Shown: positions 34,246 to 42,836 of the stretch, one piece after another
Position numbering within the stretch: position 1 is the stretch's first letter
How the letters are laid out: every line of letters begins with the position of its first letter
Assembly: GCF_000230895.2 (NCBI RefSeq)
Contig: NC_016604.1
Location: 5,146,001 to 5,210,000 of the forward strand
Source: Mycolicibacterium rhodesiae NBB3
Lineage (GTDB): Bacteria > Actinomycetota > Actinomycetes > Mycobacteriales > Mycobacteriaceae
Length of the DNA stretch: 64,000 bases
Direction: 5' to 3'
Position numbers and translations under genes: made by a program
The notes under the pieces: model-generated
Told to the model about the DNA's origin: nothing
The model's database searches: none
What the model saw: only the letters and a program-made list of their open reading frames with translations

Positions 34246-34533
34246 TCAGGCCGGTCGTTGGTCCGGCGGTGGTGCAGCGGTCTCCGGCGCGGGCGTGGCG
34301 GCGGTATCGGCGCGCTCCGAGGCGATCGGAGTCGCAGCCGGAGCCGCCCGGCCTGCGGCATCGGGCGACAGCGTGTCCTGCTTGGAGTCGGACTGCATCT
34401 CCTTGATCTCGGACTTGAAGATCCGCATCGACTTGCCGAGCGAACGCGCCGCGTCCGGGAGCTTCTTGGCACCGAAGAGCAGGACGAACACGGCGATGAC
34501 GATCAGCCAATGCCAGGGTTGTAAACCACCCAA
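34246..34533 (-). CDS. tatA: Twin-arginine translocase subunit TatA
   Basis: This 95-residue protein has one N-terminal TM helix (GLQPWHWLIVIAVFVLLFG), the hinge FGAKKLPDAARSLGKSMRIF (amphipathic helix) and a polar Ala/Pro-rich tail. TatA oligomers form the Tat pore. I choose TTG 34533 as the start. GGAGG lies 8 nt before it, and the product then begins MGGLQPWHW as in homologues. The GTG three codons upstream would sit on the ribosome-binding site itself. The pafC stop is 29 nt upstream. Confidence 0.94.
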   Translation of the reverse strand: MGGLQPWHWLIVIAVFVLLFGAKKLPDAARSLGKSMRIFKSEIKEMQSDSKQDTLSPDAAGRAAPAATPIASERADTAATPAPETAAPPPDQRPA

Positions 34534-34562
34534 TTTGGTCACCTCCAGACGACGGCGTCAGT

Positions 34563-35531
34563 CTACCTGGCGATGTCATAGGCGCTCAGCGCCGCGACGG
34601 CCGATTCCCGAACCCGCGACGCCAGCGACTCCGGTGTCAGCACCCGCACCGCCGACCCGAAGCCCAGGACGAACCGCGTCATCCAGTCCTCAGAGGCATA
34701 CGTCATGGCCGCTTCGCAGGCGCCGTCGGCAAGTTCGCGGATCTCCCTCAGCGGGTAGTAGTCGAACATCCAGGACGCCGAGCGTTCGATGCGCAGCGTG
34801 GCCGACGGCAACGATGGGTCGGCGTCGAACAGGGACGTGTCCGGTCCCGCCTGCACCGCCGGCGGCGGCGGCGCCGATACTTCGTCGAGGACGTGTGCGT
34901 CGACGATGCGGTCGAAGCGGAACAGCCGCACCCCCTCCGCCGACCGGCACCACGCCTCGAGGTAGCTGTGGTCGGCGACCAGGACGACCCGGATCGGGTC
35001 GACGATGCGGCTGGACAGCATGTCGTGGGATGCCGAGTAGTACTCGATCGCCAGCGCACGTCCATCGCGCGCGGCGGCCCGCACCGCGGCGGCGGCCTCG
35101 CTTTCGATGGGTGCGGGTTCGTCGACAGCGGCCCCCGGCATACCGTCGCCGTGACCCACCACCCCCGCGGCCGATTCGATCTTGGCGATCGCGCTGCGGG
35201 CTGCTTCGGGGTCGACGACGCCGGGTACGTCGGCCAGCGCGCGCAACGCCACGAGCACGCCGGTCGCCTCGGGCGACGTCAGCCGCAAGGGGTGGTCGAT
35301 GCCCGCGCTGAAGGTGACTTCAATTGTGTCGCCGGAGAATTCGAAATCGATCAGGTCGCCGGGACCGTAGCCGGGCAAACCGCACATCCACAGCTGATTC
35401 AGGTCGTCGCGCAGTTGCTTGACGCTCACCCCGAGATCCGCGGCGGCCTTGGCGTAGGTGATCTTCGGGTTGGCCTGGAAGTACGGGACCATGTTCAGCA
35501 GCCGCACCAGCCGCGTCGATATCGCCGTCAT
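34563..35531 (-). CDS. pafC: WYL-domain transcriptional regulator PafC
   Basis: This 322-residue partner of PafB has an N-terminal helix-turn-helix (KITYAKAAADLGVSVKQLRDD), a central WYL domain (LAIEYYSASHDMLSSRIVDPI, SYLEAWCRSAEGVRLFRFDRI) and the C-terminal WCX extension. PafBC activates the LexA/RecA-independent DNA-damage regulon of mycobacteria, probably sensing a nucleic-acid ligand through WYL. ATG 35531 overlaps the pafB stop as ATGA. Confidence 0.95.
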   Translation of the reverse strand: MTAISTRLVRLLNMVPYFQANPKITYAKAAADLGVSVKQLRDDLNQLWMCGLPGYGPGDLIDFEFSGDTIEVTFSAGIDHPLRLTSPEATGVLVALRALADVPGVVDPEAARSAIAKIESAAGVVGHGDGMPGAAVDEPAPIESEAAAAVRAAARDGRALAIEYYSASHDMLSSRIVDPIRVVLVADHSYLEAWCRSAEGVRLFRFDRIVDAHVLDEVSAPPPPAVQAGPDTSLFDADPSLPSATLRIERSASWMFDYYPLREIRELADGACEAAMTYASEDWMTRFVLGFGSAVRVLTPESLASRVRESAVAALSAYDIAR

Positions 35532-36532
35532 GCGCGCACCTCGTTCGTTCGTTCCGCCTGGGCTCGCAGTCGCTCGAGCACGTCGGCGCGAAGACTCTCG
35601 GGTTCAAGGGCGACCGCATCGGGACCGTAGCTCGCGATCTCGCGCGCCAGCCTGTCGACCATCCCGATGTCCAGCTGGATCTCCTCGCCGGCGCGCCCGC
35701 CCAGGGTGCATGGTCCGACGACCGTCGCGCGGCGGCGCAGCGCGGTGGCGCGGCCGTCGGCGACCCAGACCTTGGCCTGCCCGATGCTGGGGAACTCTCC
35801 CACCGCGCGGTCGACGATGTCGCGCAGATCGGTCCCGTCGGGCCGCTGCACCGCTCCGCGCGGACCGATCGCCCTCACTTCAGCTCCGATGCGGGACAGC
35901 CGGAAGGTGCGGATCGCGTCTCGGTCGCGGTCGTGTCCGACGAGATACCAGCGGCCCTTATTGGTGACCACTCCCCACGGCTCGACGGTTCGCGTGGTGT
36001 AGGGGTCGCTGCGGGTCGGCCGGTGCGAGAACTGCACGGCCTGGCCGGAGTCGATGGCGGACAACAGGATTCCGAGCACCTCCTCTGAGCCGCGCATGCT
36101 CGGCAGCGCGGCCGTCGAGGCGATCGCCACGTCGGTATGGGGTGCGTCGACGTCCACCCCCGCGGCCCTCAGCTTGAGCAGAGCGCCCTGCGTGGCGGTG
36201 ATGAGCTCCGGCGACTCCCACAGCTGCGTCGCCACGGCGACCGCTGCGGCTTCGTCGGCGGTGAGTTCGACGGCGGGCAGCGCGTAGGCCTCGCGGTTGA
36301 TGCGGTAACCCTCGGTCGGATCGAACTGCGAAACGCGGCCCGTCTCCAGGGGGATGCCCAGATCGCGCAGCTCGTTCTTGTCGCGCTCGAACATGCGGGA
36401 AAACGCCTCGTCGCTGGCGTTGTCGGAGTAGCCGGACACGGTCTCGCGGATCCGCTCGGCGGTGATGAAGTTACGGGTCGACAACAAGGCGATGACGAGG
36501 TTCATCAACCGTTCGACTTTGGAAATCGCCAC
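35528..36532 (-). CDS. pafB: WYL-domain transcriptional regulator PafB
   Basis: This 334-residue protein starts ISKVERLMNLVIALLSTRNF, an HTH domain. A WYL domain follows (AVQFSHRPTRSDPYTTRTVEP, WYLVGHDRDRDAIRTFRLSRI) and then a C-terminal WCX region. It acts with PafC as an activator of DNA-damage genes; it was named for its proximity to the Pup ligase gene pafA. GTG 36532 is chosen by homology, with TAAGCT 7 nt upstream. Here pafB is separated from pafA by an opposite-strand methyltransferase, so it likely has its own promoter. Confidence 0.95.
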   Translation of the reverse strand: MAISKVERLMNLVIALLSTRNFITAERIRETVSGYSDNASDEAFSRMFERDKNELRDLGIPLETGRVSQFDPTEGYRINREAYALPAVELTADEAAAVAVATQLWESPELITATQGALLKLRAAGVDVDAPHTDVAIASTAALPSMRGSEEVLGILLSAIDSGQAVQFSHRPTRSDPYTTRTVEPWGVVTNKGRWYLVGHDRDRDAIRTFRLSRIGAEVRAIGPRGAVQRPDGTDLRDIVDRAVGEFPSIGQAKVWVADGRATALRRRATVVGPCTLGGRAGEEIQLDIGMVDRLAREIASYGPDAVALEPESLRADVLERLRAQAERTNEVRA

Positions 36533-36539
36533 TCGTAAC

Positions 36540-36549
36540 AGCTTAGGGT
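36540..36549. promoter_or_regulatory. Back-to-back -10 elements sharing TA (pafB / methyltransferase)
   Basis: The 10-mer AGCTTAGGGT contains TAAGCT on the minus strand (36540-36545), 7 nt before pafB GTG 36532. It also contains TAGGGT on the plus strand (36544-36549), 5 nt before GTG 36555. They share the TA at 36544-36545. A TTGGAA at 36519-36524 could be a -35 for the plus-strand gene. Confidence 0.5.
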
Positions 36550-36554
36550 GAGCC

Positions 36555-37145
36555 GTGGGCAGTCGTTGGCAGGACACCGGGGCGCCCCGTGGCGACGATT
36601 ACGACACGCGCTGGCAGAAGTTGGCCGCCGCAGGTGAGAGCATCCACGGCGAGGCCGATCTGATCGAGTCACTGCTGCGCGAGACCGGTGGCAGGCGCGT
36701 CCTTGATGCGGGTTGCGGGACCGGTCGGGTGGCGATCGAACTCGCCGCACGCGGGTTTTCGGTGGTCGGTATCGACCTCGACGAGGACATGCTTGCGACC
36801 GCGCGGGCGAAAGCACCCGAGCTGCACTGGGTCCACGCTGATCTCGCTGAGGCGAGCGATCATCTCAACGGCGAGTTCGATGTTGTCGCGCTCCCCGGAA
36901 ACGTCATGATCTTCGTCGCCGTCGGCTCGGAGGGCCGGGTGCTGGAGCAGCTGAGCTCGCTTCTGGCGCCCGACGGGTTGCTGGTGGCCGGGTTCTCGCT
37001 ACAGCCCGACGGTTTGACACTCGAGCAATACGACCGGCTCGCCGAGACGGCGGGCCTGCGGAAAGTGAACCGCTGGGCCACCTGGGACCGGCAGCCCTAT
37101 GACGGCGGGAACTACGCGGTGTCGGTGCACCGCCGACTCACATAG
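36555..37145 (+). CDS. Class I SAM-dependent methyltransferase
   Basis: This 196-residue methyltransferase has motif I VLDAGCGTGRVAIELA, motif II VVGIDLDEDMLATAR, an acidic HADLAEASD loop and a post-motif FDVVALPGNVMIFV. The substrate is unknown; the family covers small molecules and proteins. It starts with GTG 22 bp from divergent pafB, and its stop overlaps the end of convergent pafA by 8 nt. It therefore sits tightly wedged inside what is a contiguous pafA-pafB-pafC operon in M. tuberculosis. Confidence 0.9.
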   Translation: MGSRWQDTGAPRGDDYDTRWQKLAAAGESIHGEADLIESLLRETGGRRVLDAGCGTGRVAIELAARGFSVVGIDLDEDMLATARAKAPELHWVHADLAEASDHLNGEFDVVALPGNVMIFVAVGSEGRVLEQLSSLLAPDGLLVAGFSLQPDGLTLEQYDRLAETAGLRKVNRWATWDRQPYDGGNYAVSVHRRLT

Positions 37146-38496
37146 AGGCAATCAGCCGCTTGACGCGTTCGTCGACCGACCGGAACGGGTCCTTGCACAA
37201 CACGGTGCGCTGCGCCTGATCGTTGAGCTTGAGATGGACCCAGTCGACGGTGAAGTCGCGGCCGGCTTCCTGAGCGGCGTAGATGAACTCACCGCGCAGC
37301 TTCGCCCTGGTGGTCTGCGGTGGGGTGTTCACCGCGGCCTCGATGTCCTCGTCGGTGGTCACGCGCGCGGCCAGCCCCTTGCGCTGAAGCAGGTCGAACA
37401 CGCCTCGGCCGCGCTTGATGTCGTGGTAGGCCAGATCGAGCTGGCTGATCTTCGGATCGGACAGCTCCATGTTGTAGCGGTCCTGGTAGCGCTGGAACAG
37501 CTTGCGTTTGATGACCCAGTCGATCTCGGTGTCGACCTTGGCGAAGTCCTGACTCTCGACTGCGTCGAGCTGCCGCCCCCACAGGTCGACCACTTGCTGG
37601 ATCTGCGTGTTGGGCTCGCGGTCCTGCAGGTACTCGACAGCGCGGGCGAAGTACTCGCGCTGAATGTCGAGCGCGCTGGCCTGCCGGCCGCCTGCCAGCC
37701 GCACTGGCCGCCGACCGGTCAGGTCGTGGCTGACCTCACGGATCGCCCGGATGGGGTTGTCCAGCGAGAAGTCGCGGAACGCGACGCCCGCCTCGATCAT
37801 CTCCAGCACCAGCGACGCCGTGCCGACCTTGAGCATTGTGCTGGATTCGCACATGTTGGAGTCGCCGACGATCACGTGCAGCCGGCGGTACTTCTCGGCG
37901 TCGGCATGGGGCTCGTCGCGGGTGTTGATGATGGGCCGCGAACGCGTCGTCGCCGACGAGACTCCTTCCCAGATGTGCTCCGCACGCTGGGACAGGCAGA
38001 ACGTCGCCGCCTTCGGTGTCTGCAGGACCTTGCCCGCGCCACAGATCAGCTGACGGGTCACCAGGAACGGCAGCAGCACGTCGGAGATACGTGAGAACTC
38101 GCCTGCGCGCACGATCAGGTAGTTCTCGTGGCAGCCATAGGAGTTGCCCGCCGAGTCCGTGTTGTTCTTGAACAGGTAGATGTCGCCGCCGATACCCTCG
38201 TCGGCCAGTCGCTGCTCGGCGTCGATCAGTAGGTCTTCCAGCACGCGCTCACCGGCCCGGTCGTGGGTGACCAGCTGGACGAGGCTGTCGCATTCGGCGG
38301 TGGCGTACTCGGGGTGTGAACCCACGTCGAGATACAGCCGCGCGCCGTTGCGCAGGAACACGTTGGAACTGCGGCCCCACGACACGACGCGCCGGAACAG
38401 GTACCGCGCGACCTCGTCGGGACTGAGCCGACGATGACCGTGGAACGTGCAGGTGACACCGAACTCAGTCTCGATGCCCATGATTCGTCGCTGCAC
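37138..38496 (-). CDS. pafA: Pup ligase PafA
   Basis: This 452-residue ligase attaches deamidated Pup (C-terminal Glu) to substrate lysines using ATP. It belongs to the carboxylate-amine ligase/glutamine-synthetase fold. MGIETEFGV at the N-terminus carries the catalytic Glu and Asp region residues. Further conserved parts are HPEYATAECDS, YLFKNNTDSAGNSYGCHENY, IINTRDEPHADAEKYRRLHV and FTVDWVHLKLNDQAQRTVLC. GTG 38496 gives the exact length of mycobacterial PafA and has TAGTCT 7 nt upstream. Confidence 0.98.
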   Translation of the reverse strand: MQRRIMGIETEFGVTCTFHGHRRLSPDEVARYLFRRVVSWGRSSNVFLRNGARLYLDVGSHPEYATAECDSLVQLVTHDRAGERVLEDLLIDAEQRLADEGIGGDIYLFKNNTDSAGNSYGCHENYLIVRAGEFSRISDVLLPFLVTRQLICGAGKVLQTPKAATFCLSQRAEHIWEGVSSATTRSRPIINTRDEPHADAEKYRRLHVIVGDSNMCESSTMLKVGTASLVLEMIEAGVAFRDFSLDNPIRAIREVSHDLTGRRPVRLAGGRQASALDIQREYFARAVEYLQDREPNTQIQQVVDLWGRQLDAVESQDFAKVDTEIDWVIKRKLFQRYQDRYNMELSDPKISQLDLAYHDIKRGRGVFDLLQRKGLAARVTTDEDIEAAVNTPPQTTRAKLRGEFIYAAQEAGRDFTVDWVHLKLNDQAQRTVLCKDPFRSVDERVKRLIASM

Positions 38497-38503
38497 GTCA
38501 TCG

Positions 38504-38509
38504 AGACTA
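38504..38509 (-). promoter_or_regulatory. -10 element TAGTCT of pafA
   Basis: TAGTCT on the minus strand is 7 nt before GTG 38496, a leaderless arrangement. Confidence 0.42.
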
Positions 38510-38670
38510 CTGGTTGTCGGCCGACCACGGCGCGCTGCCGCGCGGATCGGATCGGTCGACAATTCCGACAGCATGCGTCAAGCGCGTCGGGTGCACGCTC
38601 ACGCAGCCGGTGGTCCCTTGGCCTGTGGATAAGTCGAGCGCGACCTCGCCCCGACCTGTCAGCATGAGGC

Positions 38671-40275
38671 ATGGGGGGCGTGAGGCGTCCGACTGTGTCC
38701 GATGCGCAAGCGTGGCAACCGGATTCGCTACACGAGGCTGCGGCCAGCTGGCAGGCCGCAGCGACGGATTTCCACGCCTATGTCGAGATGGCGGTGCAGG
38801 GTGTCGGCGCCGCGCACGACGTGTGGACCGGCTCGGCCGCTGAGGCCGCACGCGCCGATGTGCTGGCGGTCGGCCGGACCTCCGATGCGCTGGCACGCGC
38901 CATGGTGCTGGCCGCGGTCGCAGCGCGCGACGCCGCCGGACAGATCGCTTCGGCCCGCACCGCGGTGCTGGATCTGGTGTCGGCCTCAGAGGCCGCGGGT
39001 TTCGCCGTCAGCGACGACGGCACGGTGTCCGTGCACGATGCGCCGACCGCTTTGCTGGTGGCACTGTCCGGTGGCGACGAGGGTCTCGCACACGAGCTGC
39101 TGACTCTCCGAGCCCAGGAACTGACCACACAGCTCGTCGGCGCACTCGACCGTCTCGCCGCTGCGGACGCCGACGCCGCAGACGACATCGAGGAAGCCTT
39201 TGCCGAGCCGGTCTCGAGGGCGGCCGCGACGGTGCCTGCCGCGAACTCGTCTGCCGACTTCGGCGACATGGTGGCCGGCTGGCCGGTGACGAGCCAGGAC
39301 CGGATCGCCGAGCAGATCGCCGCGCTGAGCCCCGAGCAGCGGGACCGACTCGTCACCGACTTCCCCCGTCAGGTCGGTAACACCGACGGGGTGCCCTGGG
39401 AACTGCGTGTCGTGGCGAACCGGACCAACATCGCTCAGGCGATCCTCGACGAACCCGACCCGGTTCGCACGGCGTTCTATCGGACGCTGCTCGGCGAGGT
39501 CGACGATCCGGCAGGGGGTGGCCGCCGCATCGACCGGCAGATCGTGGCCTTCGATCCGGCCAGAGCATCCCTCGTCGAGCTCAACGGGGACCTTGCGGCC
39601 GCCAGGAGCGTCGCGGTGCTGGTTCCGGGGATGAACACCACCATCGAGGGGTCGGCGGCCGATACCGCAACTGCGCGCCGGTTCGTCGCCGCCACCGGAG
39701 GGGACGTTGCGGCGCTCACCTATCTGGGTGGACCGTTTCCGCGCGGCAACCTCGTCTCGGGCGTCATCGACGCCGCCAGTCCGAGATATGCACTGGATAT
39801 GGCACCGCGCCTGGTCGCGTTCAGTGAGGATGTCGACCGCACGGTGGACGCGGCCGCCGGCGCTTCCGTCCCGGTCACCTACATCGGTCACTCATACGGG
39901 GGGTCGATCCTCGGCACCGCCGAAGCGATGGGGCTGACCGCCGATCAGACGTTGTATGTGGCGGCGGCGGGCGCGGGTGTCGGTGTCGAGGATCCCGGCG
40001 ATTGGCACAACCGAAATCCCGCCGTGGTGCGATTCTCGATGACCGCGCCCGGCGACTTGATCCAGGCCGTGCAGGGCATCCCGGGTGGTCCCCATGGTGC
40101 GGATCCGGATGAGATGGAAGGTGTAATCCATTTGGCGACAGGCTATTACGACGACGGTCGGGTGATGGCCGGATGGCAGGCGCACAGCGACGTGCTGAAT
40201 GCGCCGTCGGACTCGTGGCGCAACATCCTTGCGGTTATCACCGGCGACCGTGCACGCATCCGTCCCGCCGGGTGA
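38671..40275 (+). CDS. DUF1023 alpha/beta hydrolase with helical WXG100-like N-terminus
   Basis: This protein of about 534 residues has an N-terminal 200 residues that are Ala-rich and helical (LHEAAASWQAAATDFHAYV, then VGAAHDVWTGSAAEAARAD with a WTG turn), reminiscent of WXG100/ESX-associated hairpins. The C-terminal half is the DUF1023 hydrolase found in mycobacteria: SVAVLVPGMNTTIEGSA, nucleophile elbow YIGHSYGGSI (Ser408) and a late HLATGYYDDG. No signal peptide is visible; ESX-type export is possible but unproven. The start is uncertain between ATG 38671 and GTG 38695. It lies between pafA and the epoxide-hydrolase-like gene. Confidence 0.82.
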   Translation: MGGVRRPTVSDAQAWQPDSLHEAAASWQAAATDFHAYVEMAVQGVGAAHDVWTGSAAEAARADVLAVGRTSDALARAMVLAAVAARDAAGQIASARTAVLDLVSASEAAGFAVSDDGTVSVHDAPTALLVALSGGDEGLAHELLTLRAQELTTQLVGALDRLAAADADAADDIEEAFAEPVSRAAATVPAANSSADFGDMVAGWPVTSQDRIAEQIAALSPEQRDRLVTDFPRQVGNTDGVPWELRVVANRTNIAQAILDEPDPVRTAFYRTLLGEVDDPAGGGRRIDRQIVAFDPARASLVELNGDLAAARSVAVLVPGMNTTIEGSAADTATARRFVAATGGDVAALTYLGGPFPRGNLVSGVIDAASPRYALDMAPRLVAFSEDVDRTVDAAAGASVPVTYIGHSYGGSILGTAEAMGLTADQTLYVAAAGAGVGVEDPGDWHNRNPAVVRFSMTAPGDLIQAVQGIPGGPHGADPDEMEGVIHLATGYYDDGRVMAGWQAHSDVLNAPSDSWRNILAVITGDRARIRPAG

Positions 40276-40318
40276 GCAAAACCGGGCATTACCGGCGGCG
40301 GACGGCCAGAATGAATCG

Positions 40319-41203
40319 GTGTGGTCGCGCAGTGCGCCGGTCGACGGGTTCCGGCTGGCCTATGACCGGTTCGGCGCCACGGGGGCGCCGCCGGTGGTCT
40401 TGCTCCACGGCTGGCCCGGCAACCGGCACGACTACCGCCATGTGGCTCCATTGCTCACCGGTGCGGCCGACGTCGTCGTCCCCGACCTCCGCGGGTTCGG
40501 CGGATCCGACAAACACGCGGTCGCGGTGCGCCACTTCTACAGTGCCACCGCGCAAGCCGGCAGCGTCATCGGACTCATCAGGGAACTCGGGCTGTCCCAG
40601 GTCGTGCTCGCGGGCTACGACGTCGGCAGCCGCGTCGCACAGAGCATCGCACGGATGGAACCCGAACTGGTGTCGGCGTTGGTGCTCTCTCCCCCGCTGC
40701 CCGGCGCCGGTGACCGGGTGCTGACCGCGCGGGCGCAGAGCGAATTCTGGTATCAGGCCTTCCACCAACTGCCCCTTGCCGCACAACTGATCGACGGCAA
40801 CCCCGACGTCGTGCGGGAATACCTGCGGCACTTCTGGGTGCATTGGTCTGCACCGAATTTCACTGTTTTAGAAGATGATCTTGACAGGCTGGTTGCCGAC
40901 TACGCGCTGCCGGGCGCATTCACCGCGTCGATCGCGTGGCATCGCGCAGGCGCGGGCATGATCGCGCAATCACTGTCCGAACTGCCGCCGGATCGCGCCA
41001 TCAAGATCAATGTGCCAACCGATGTGCTGTGGCCGCAACATGATCCGCTGTTTCCGCGCGACTGGTCCGACCGGCTGAACTCCTACTTCACCGACGTGGC
41101 GTTGCACTTCGCCTTGGACGCCGGACATTTCACACCGCTGGAATGCCCGGACCAGTTCGCCGAACTCATCCTCATCCGGGCTCGTCCCGGCGACGCGGTG
41201 TGA
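40319..41203 (+). CDS. Epoxide-hydrolase-like alpha/beta hydrolase
   Basis: This 294-residue protein has oxyanion motif LLHGWPGNRHDY, nucleophile elbow LAGYDVGSRVA in which the nucleophile is Asp101 (as in epoxide hydrolases and haloalkane dehalogenases rather than Ser esterases), and catalytic His in ALDAGHFTPLE. It probably opens epoxides or cleaves C-halogen bonds. The substrate is unknown. The GTG start is chosen because the fold begins directly after it; no ribosome-binding site is obvious, and a GTG at 40250 is the alternative. It converges on prcA with 2 nt spacing. Confidence 0.87.
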   Translation: MWSRSAPVDGFRLAYDRFGATGAPPVVLLHGWPGNRHDYRHVAPLLTGAADVVVPDLRGFGGSDKHAVAVRHFYSATAQAGSVIGLIRELGLSQVVLAGYDVGSRVAQSIARMEPELVSALVLSPPLPGAGDRVLTARAQSEFWYQAFHQLPLAAQLIDGNPDVVREYLRHFWVHWSAPNFTVLEDDLDRLVADYALPGAFTASIAWHRAGAGMIAQSLSELPPDRAIKINVPTDVLWPQHDPLFPRDWSDRLNSYFTDVALHFALDAGHFTPLECPDQFAELILIRARPGDAV

Positions 41204-41205
41204 CG

Positions 41206-41934
41206 CTACTGCGACTCCGGTTCCGGTGTGCTTTCGTCTTCTGGTAGCAGCGCTTCCAGCGCTGAACCGGTGATGCGCCGGAAGGCGCGCCGCGGCCGGT
41301 TGGCGTCGAGGATCGCCACCTCGAGCGTCGAGGCGTCGATCTGGCGGGATTCGCCGTTGGTGCCGGCTTTGAGCGCTTCGATGGCGACCTTGGCTGCCGC
41401 CGACAGGCCGGCGTTCTCGGTGTAGTTCTCGTTGAGCTTCTCGGCGATCGGTTCCGTCGCTCCGCCCATGACGACGAAGTGAGGTTCGTCGTTGATCGAC
41501 CCGTCGTACGTGATCCGGTAGAGCTCAGGGGCTTTCGTCTCACCATGATGGGCGACCTCCGCCACGCACAGCTCGACCTCGTACGGCTTGGCCTGTTCGG
41601 TGAAAATGGTGCCGAGCGCCTCGGCATAGACGTTGGCCAGCTGACGGCCGGTGACGTCGCGCCTGGCGTAGGCATAGCCGCGGGTGTCGGCGAACTGAAT
41701 GCCGCCGCGCCGCAGCCGGTCGAACTCGTTGAACCGTCCGACCGCGGCGAAACCGACCCGGTCGTAGAGCTCACTGACCTTCTGCAGTGACCGCGACGGG
41801 TTCTCGGCGACGAACAGCACACCGTCGGCATAGGCAAGCGCCACGACGCTTCTGCCCCGGGCTATGCCCTTGCGTGCGAGCTCCGAACGCTCGCGCATCG
41901 CCTGTTCGGGCGAGATGAAGTATGGAAAGCTCAC
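41206..41934 (-). CDS. prcA: Proteasome alpha subunit PrcA
   Basis: This 242-residue 20S proteasome alpha subunit has the N-terminal gate segment MSFPYFISPEQAMRERSELA, the helix H0 region and SVVALAYADGVLFVAENPS, and no catalytic Thr. The acidic tail LLPEDESTPEPESQ is typical. Seven alpha subunits form each outer ring, dock with Mpa and gate entry. GTG 41934 overlaps the prcB stop as GTGA. Confidence 0.97.
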   Translation of the reverse strand: MSFPYFISPEQAMRERSELARKGIARGRSVVALAYADGVLFVAENPSRSLQKVSELYDRVGFAAVGRFNEFDRLRRGGIQFADTRGYAYARRDVTGRQLANVYAEALGTIFTEQAKPYEVELCVAEVAHHGETKAPELYRITYDGSINDEPHFVVMGGATEPIAEKLNENYTENAGLSAAAKVAIEALKAGTNGESRQIDASTLEVAILDANRPRRAFRRITGSALEALLPEDESTPEPESQ

Positions 41935-42836
41935 GAGTCTCCCCGCGCGTCGGTGAATCGATGTGCAACGTCAGAGCCGAAAGTGTCTGCCCGAGAACGG
42001 CTTTCAATGACCTGCCGCGCGAAATCCGCAATACGTTCCTCGGGCACTTCCTCGGCGCCTTCGGCACCGATGACCACGGCGGTCGGATAGATGCCCCGCA
42101 CCAGATCCGGCCCGCCGGTCGCCGAATCGTCGTCGGCGGCGTCGTAGAGCGCCTCGACGGCCACCCGCAGCGCGGAGTCGGCGTCCGACACCTGCGAGTA
42201 CAGCTTCTTCATCGACGACTTGGCGAAGATCGAGCCCGATCCCACCGACTGGTAGCCCTCGTCCTCGTAGTTCCAGCCGCCCGCCGCGTCGAAGGACACG
42301 ATGCGACCGGCTGCCTCGGGATTGGGGTCGTGGAGGTCAAAGCCGGCGAGCAGCGGCAGCGCGACGAAGCCCTGCAACGCGGCGCCGAGGTTGCCCCGGA
42401 CCATCGTCGCGAGTCGGTTGACCTTGCCCCCGAACGTCAGCGCGACGCCCTCGAGCTTCTCGTAATGCTCTAGTTCGACCGCGTACAACCGGGCGAACTC
42501 GACGGCGATGGCCGCGGTGCCCGCGATACCGGTGACCGTGTAGTCGTCGGTGATGTAGACCTTCTGCACGTCGCGGCCCGCGATCATGTTGCCCTGCGTC
42601 GACCTGCGATCACCCGCCATGACGACGCCGCCGGGGTACTTCAACGCGACGATCGTGGTGCCGTGCGGCAGGGAATCAGACGGGGCATCGGTCGGGACGG
42701 CGTGCCGGTTCACGGGCAGAAGCTCAGGCGCCTGACGGCGCAGCAGTTCAGAAAAGGACGACAACTCCACGGGAAGGGATGGTGCTCCTGGTAGCGGTGA
42801 TCCGAAGGTCGGCCGGTCGCGGTGGGGCCAGGTCAC
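41931..42836 (-). CDS. prcB: Proteasome beta subunit PrcB
   Basis: This 301-residue precursor of the proteolytic ring has a propeptide of about 59 residues ending in SLPHG, then TTIVALKYPGGVVMAGDRR. Autocleavage there would expose Thr60 as the N-terminal nucleophile. Other catalytic-site residues lie in the GDRRST and KVYITDD regions. GTG 42836 overlaps the pup stop (GTGA). The GTGA overlaps pup-prcB and prcB-prcA indicate a tightly coupled three-gene unit. Confidence 0.97.
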   Translation of the reverse strand: MTWPHRDRPTFGSPLPGAPSLPVELSSFSELLRRQAPELLPVNRHAVPTDAPSDSLPHGTTIVALKYPGGVVMAGDRRSTQGNMIAGRDVQKVYITDDYTVTGIAGTAAIAVEFARLYAVELEHYEKLEGVALTFGGKVNRLATMVRGNLGAALQGFVALPLLAGFDLHDPNPEAAGRIVSFDAAGGWNYEDEGYQSVGSGSIFAKSSMKKLYSQVSDADSALRVAVEALYDAADDDSATGGPDLVRGIYPTAVVIGAEGAEEVPEERIADFARQVIESRSRADTFGSDVAHRFTDARGDS

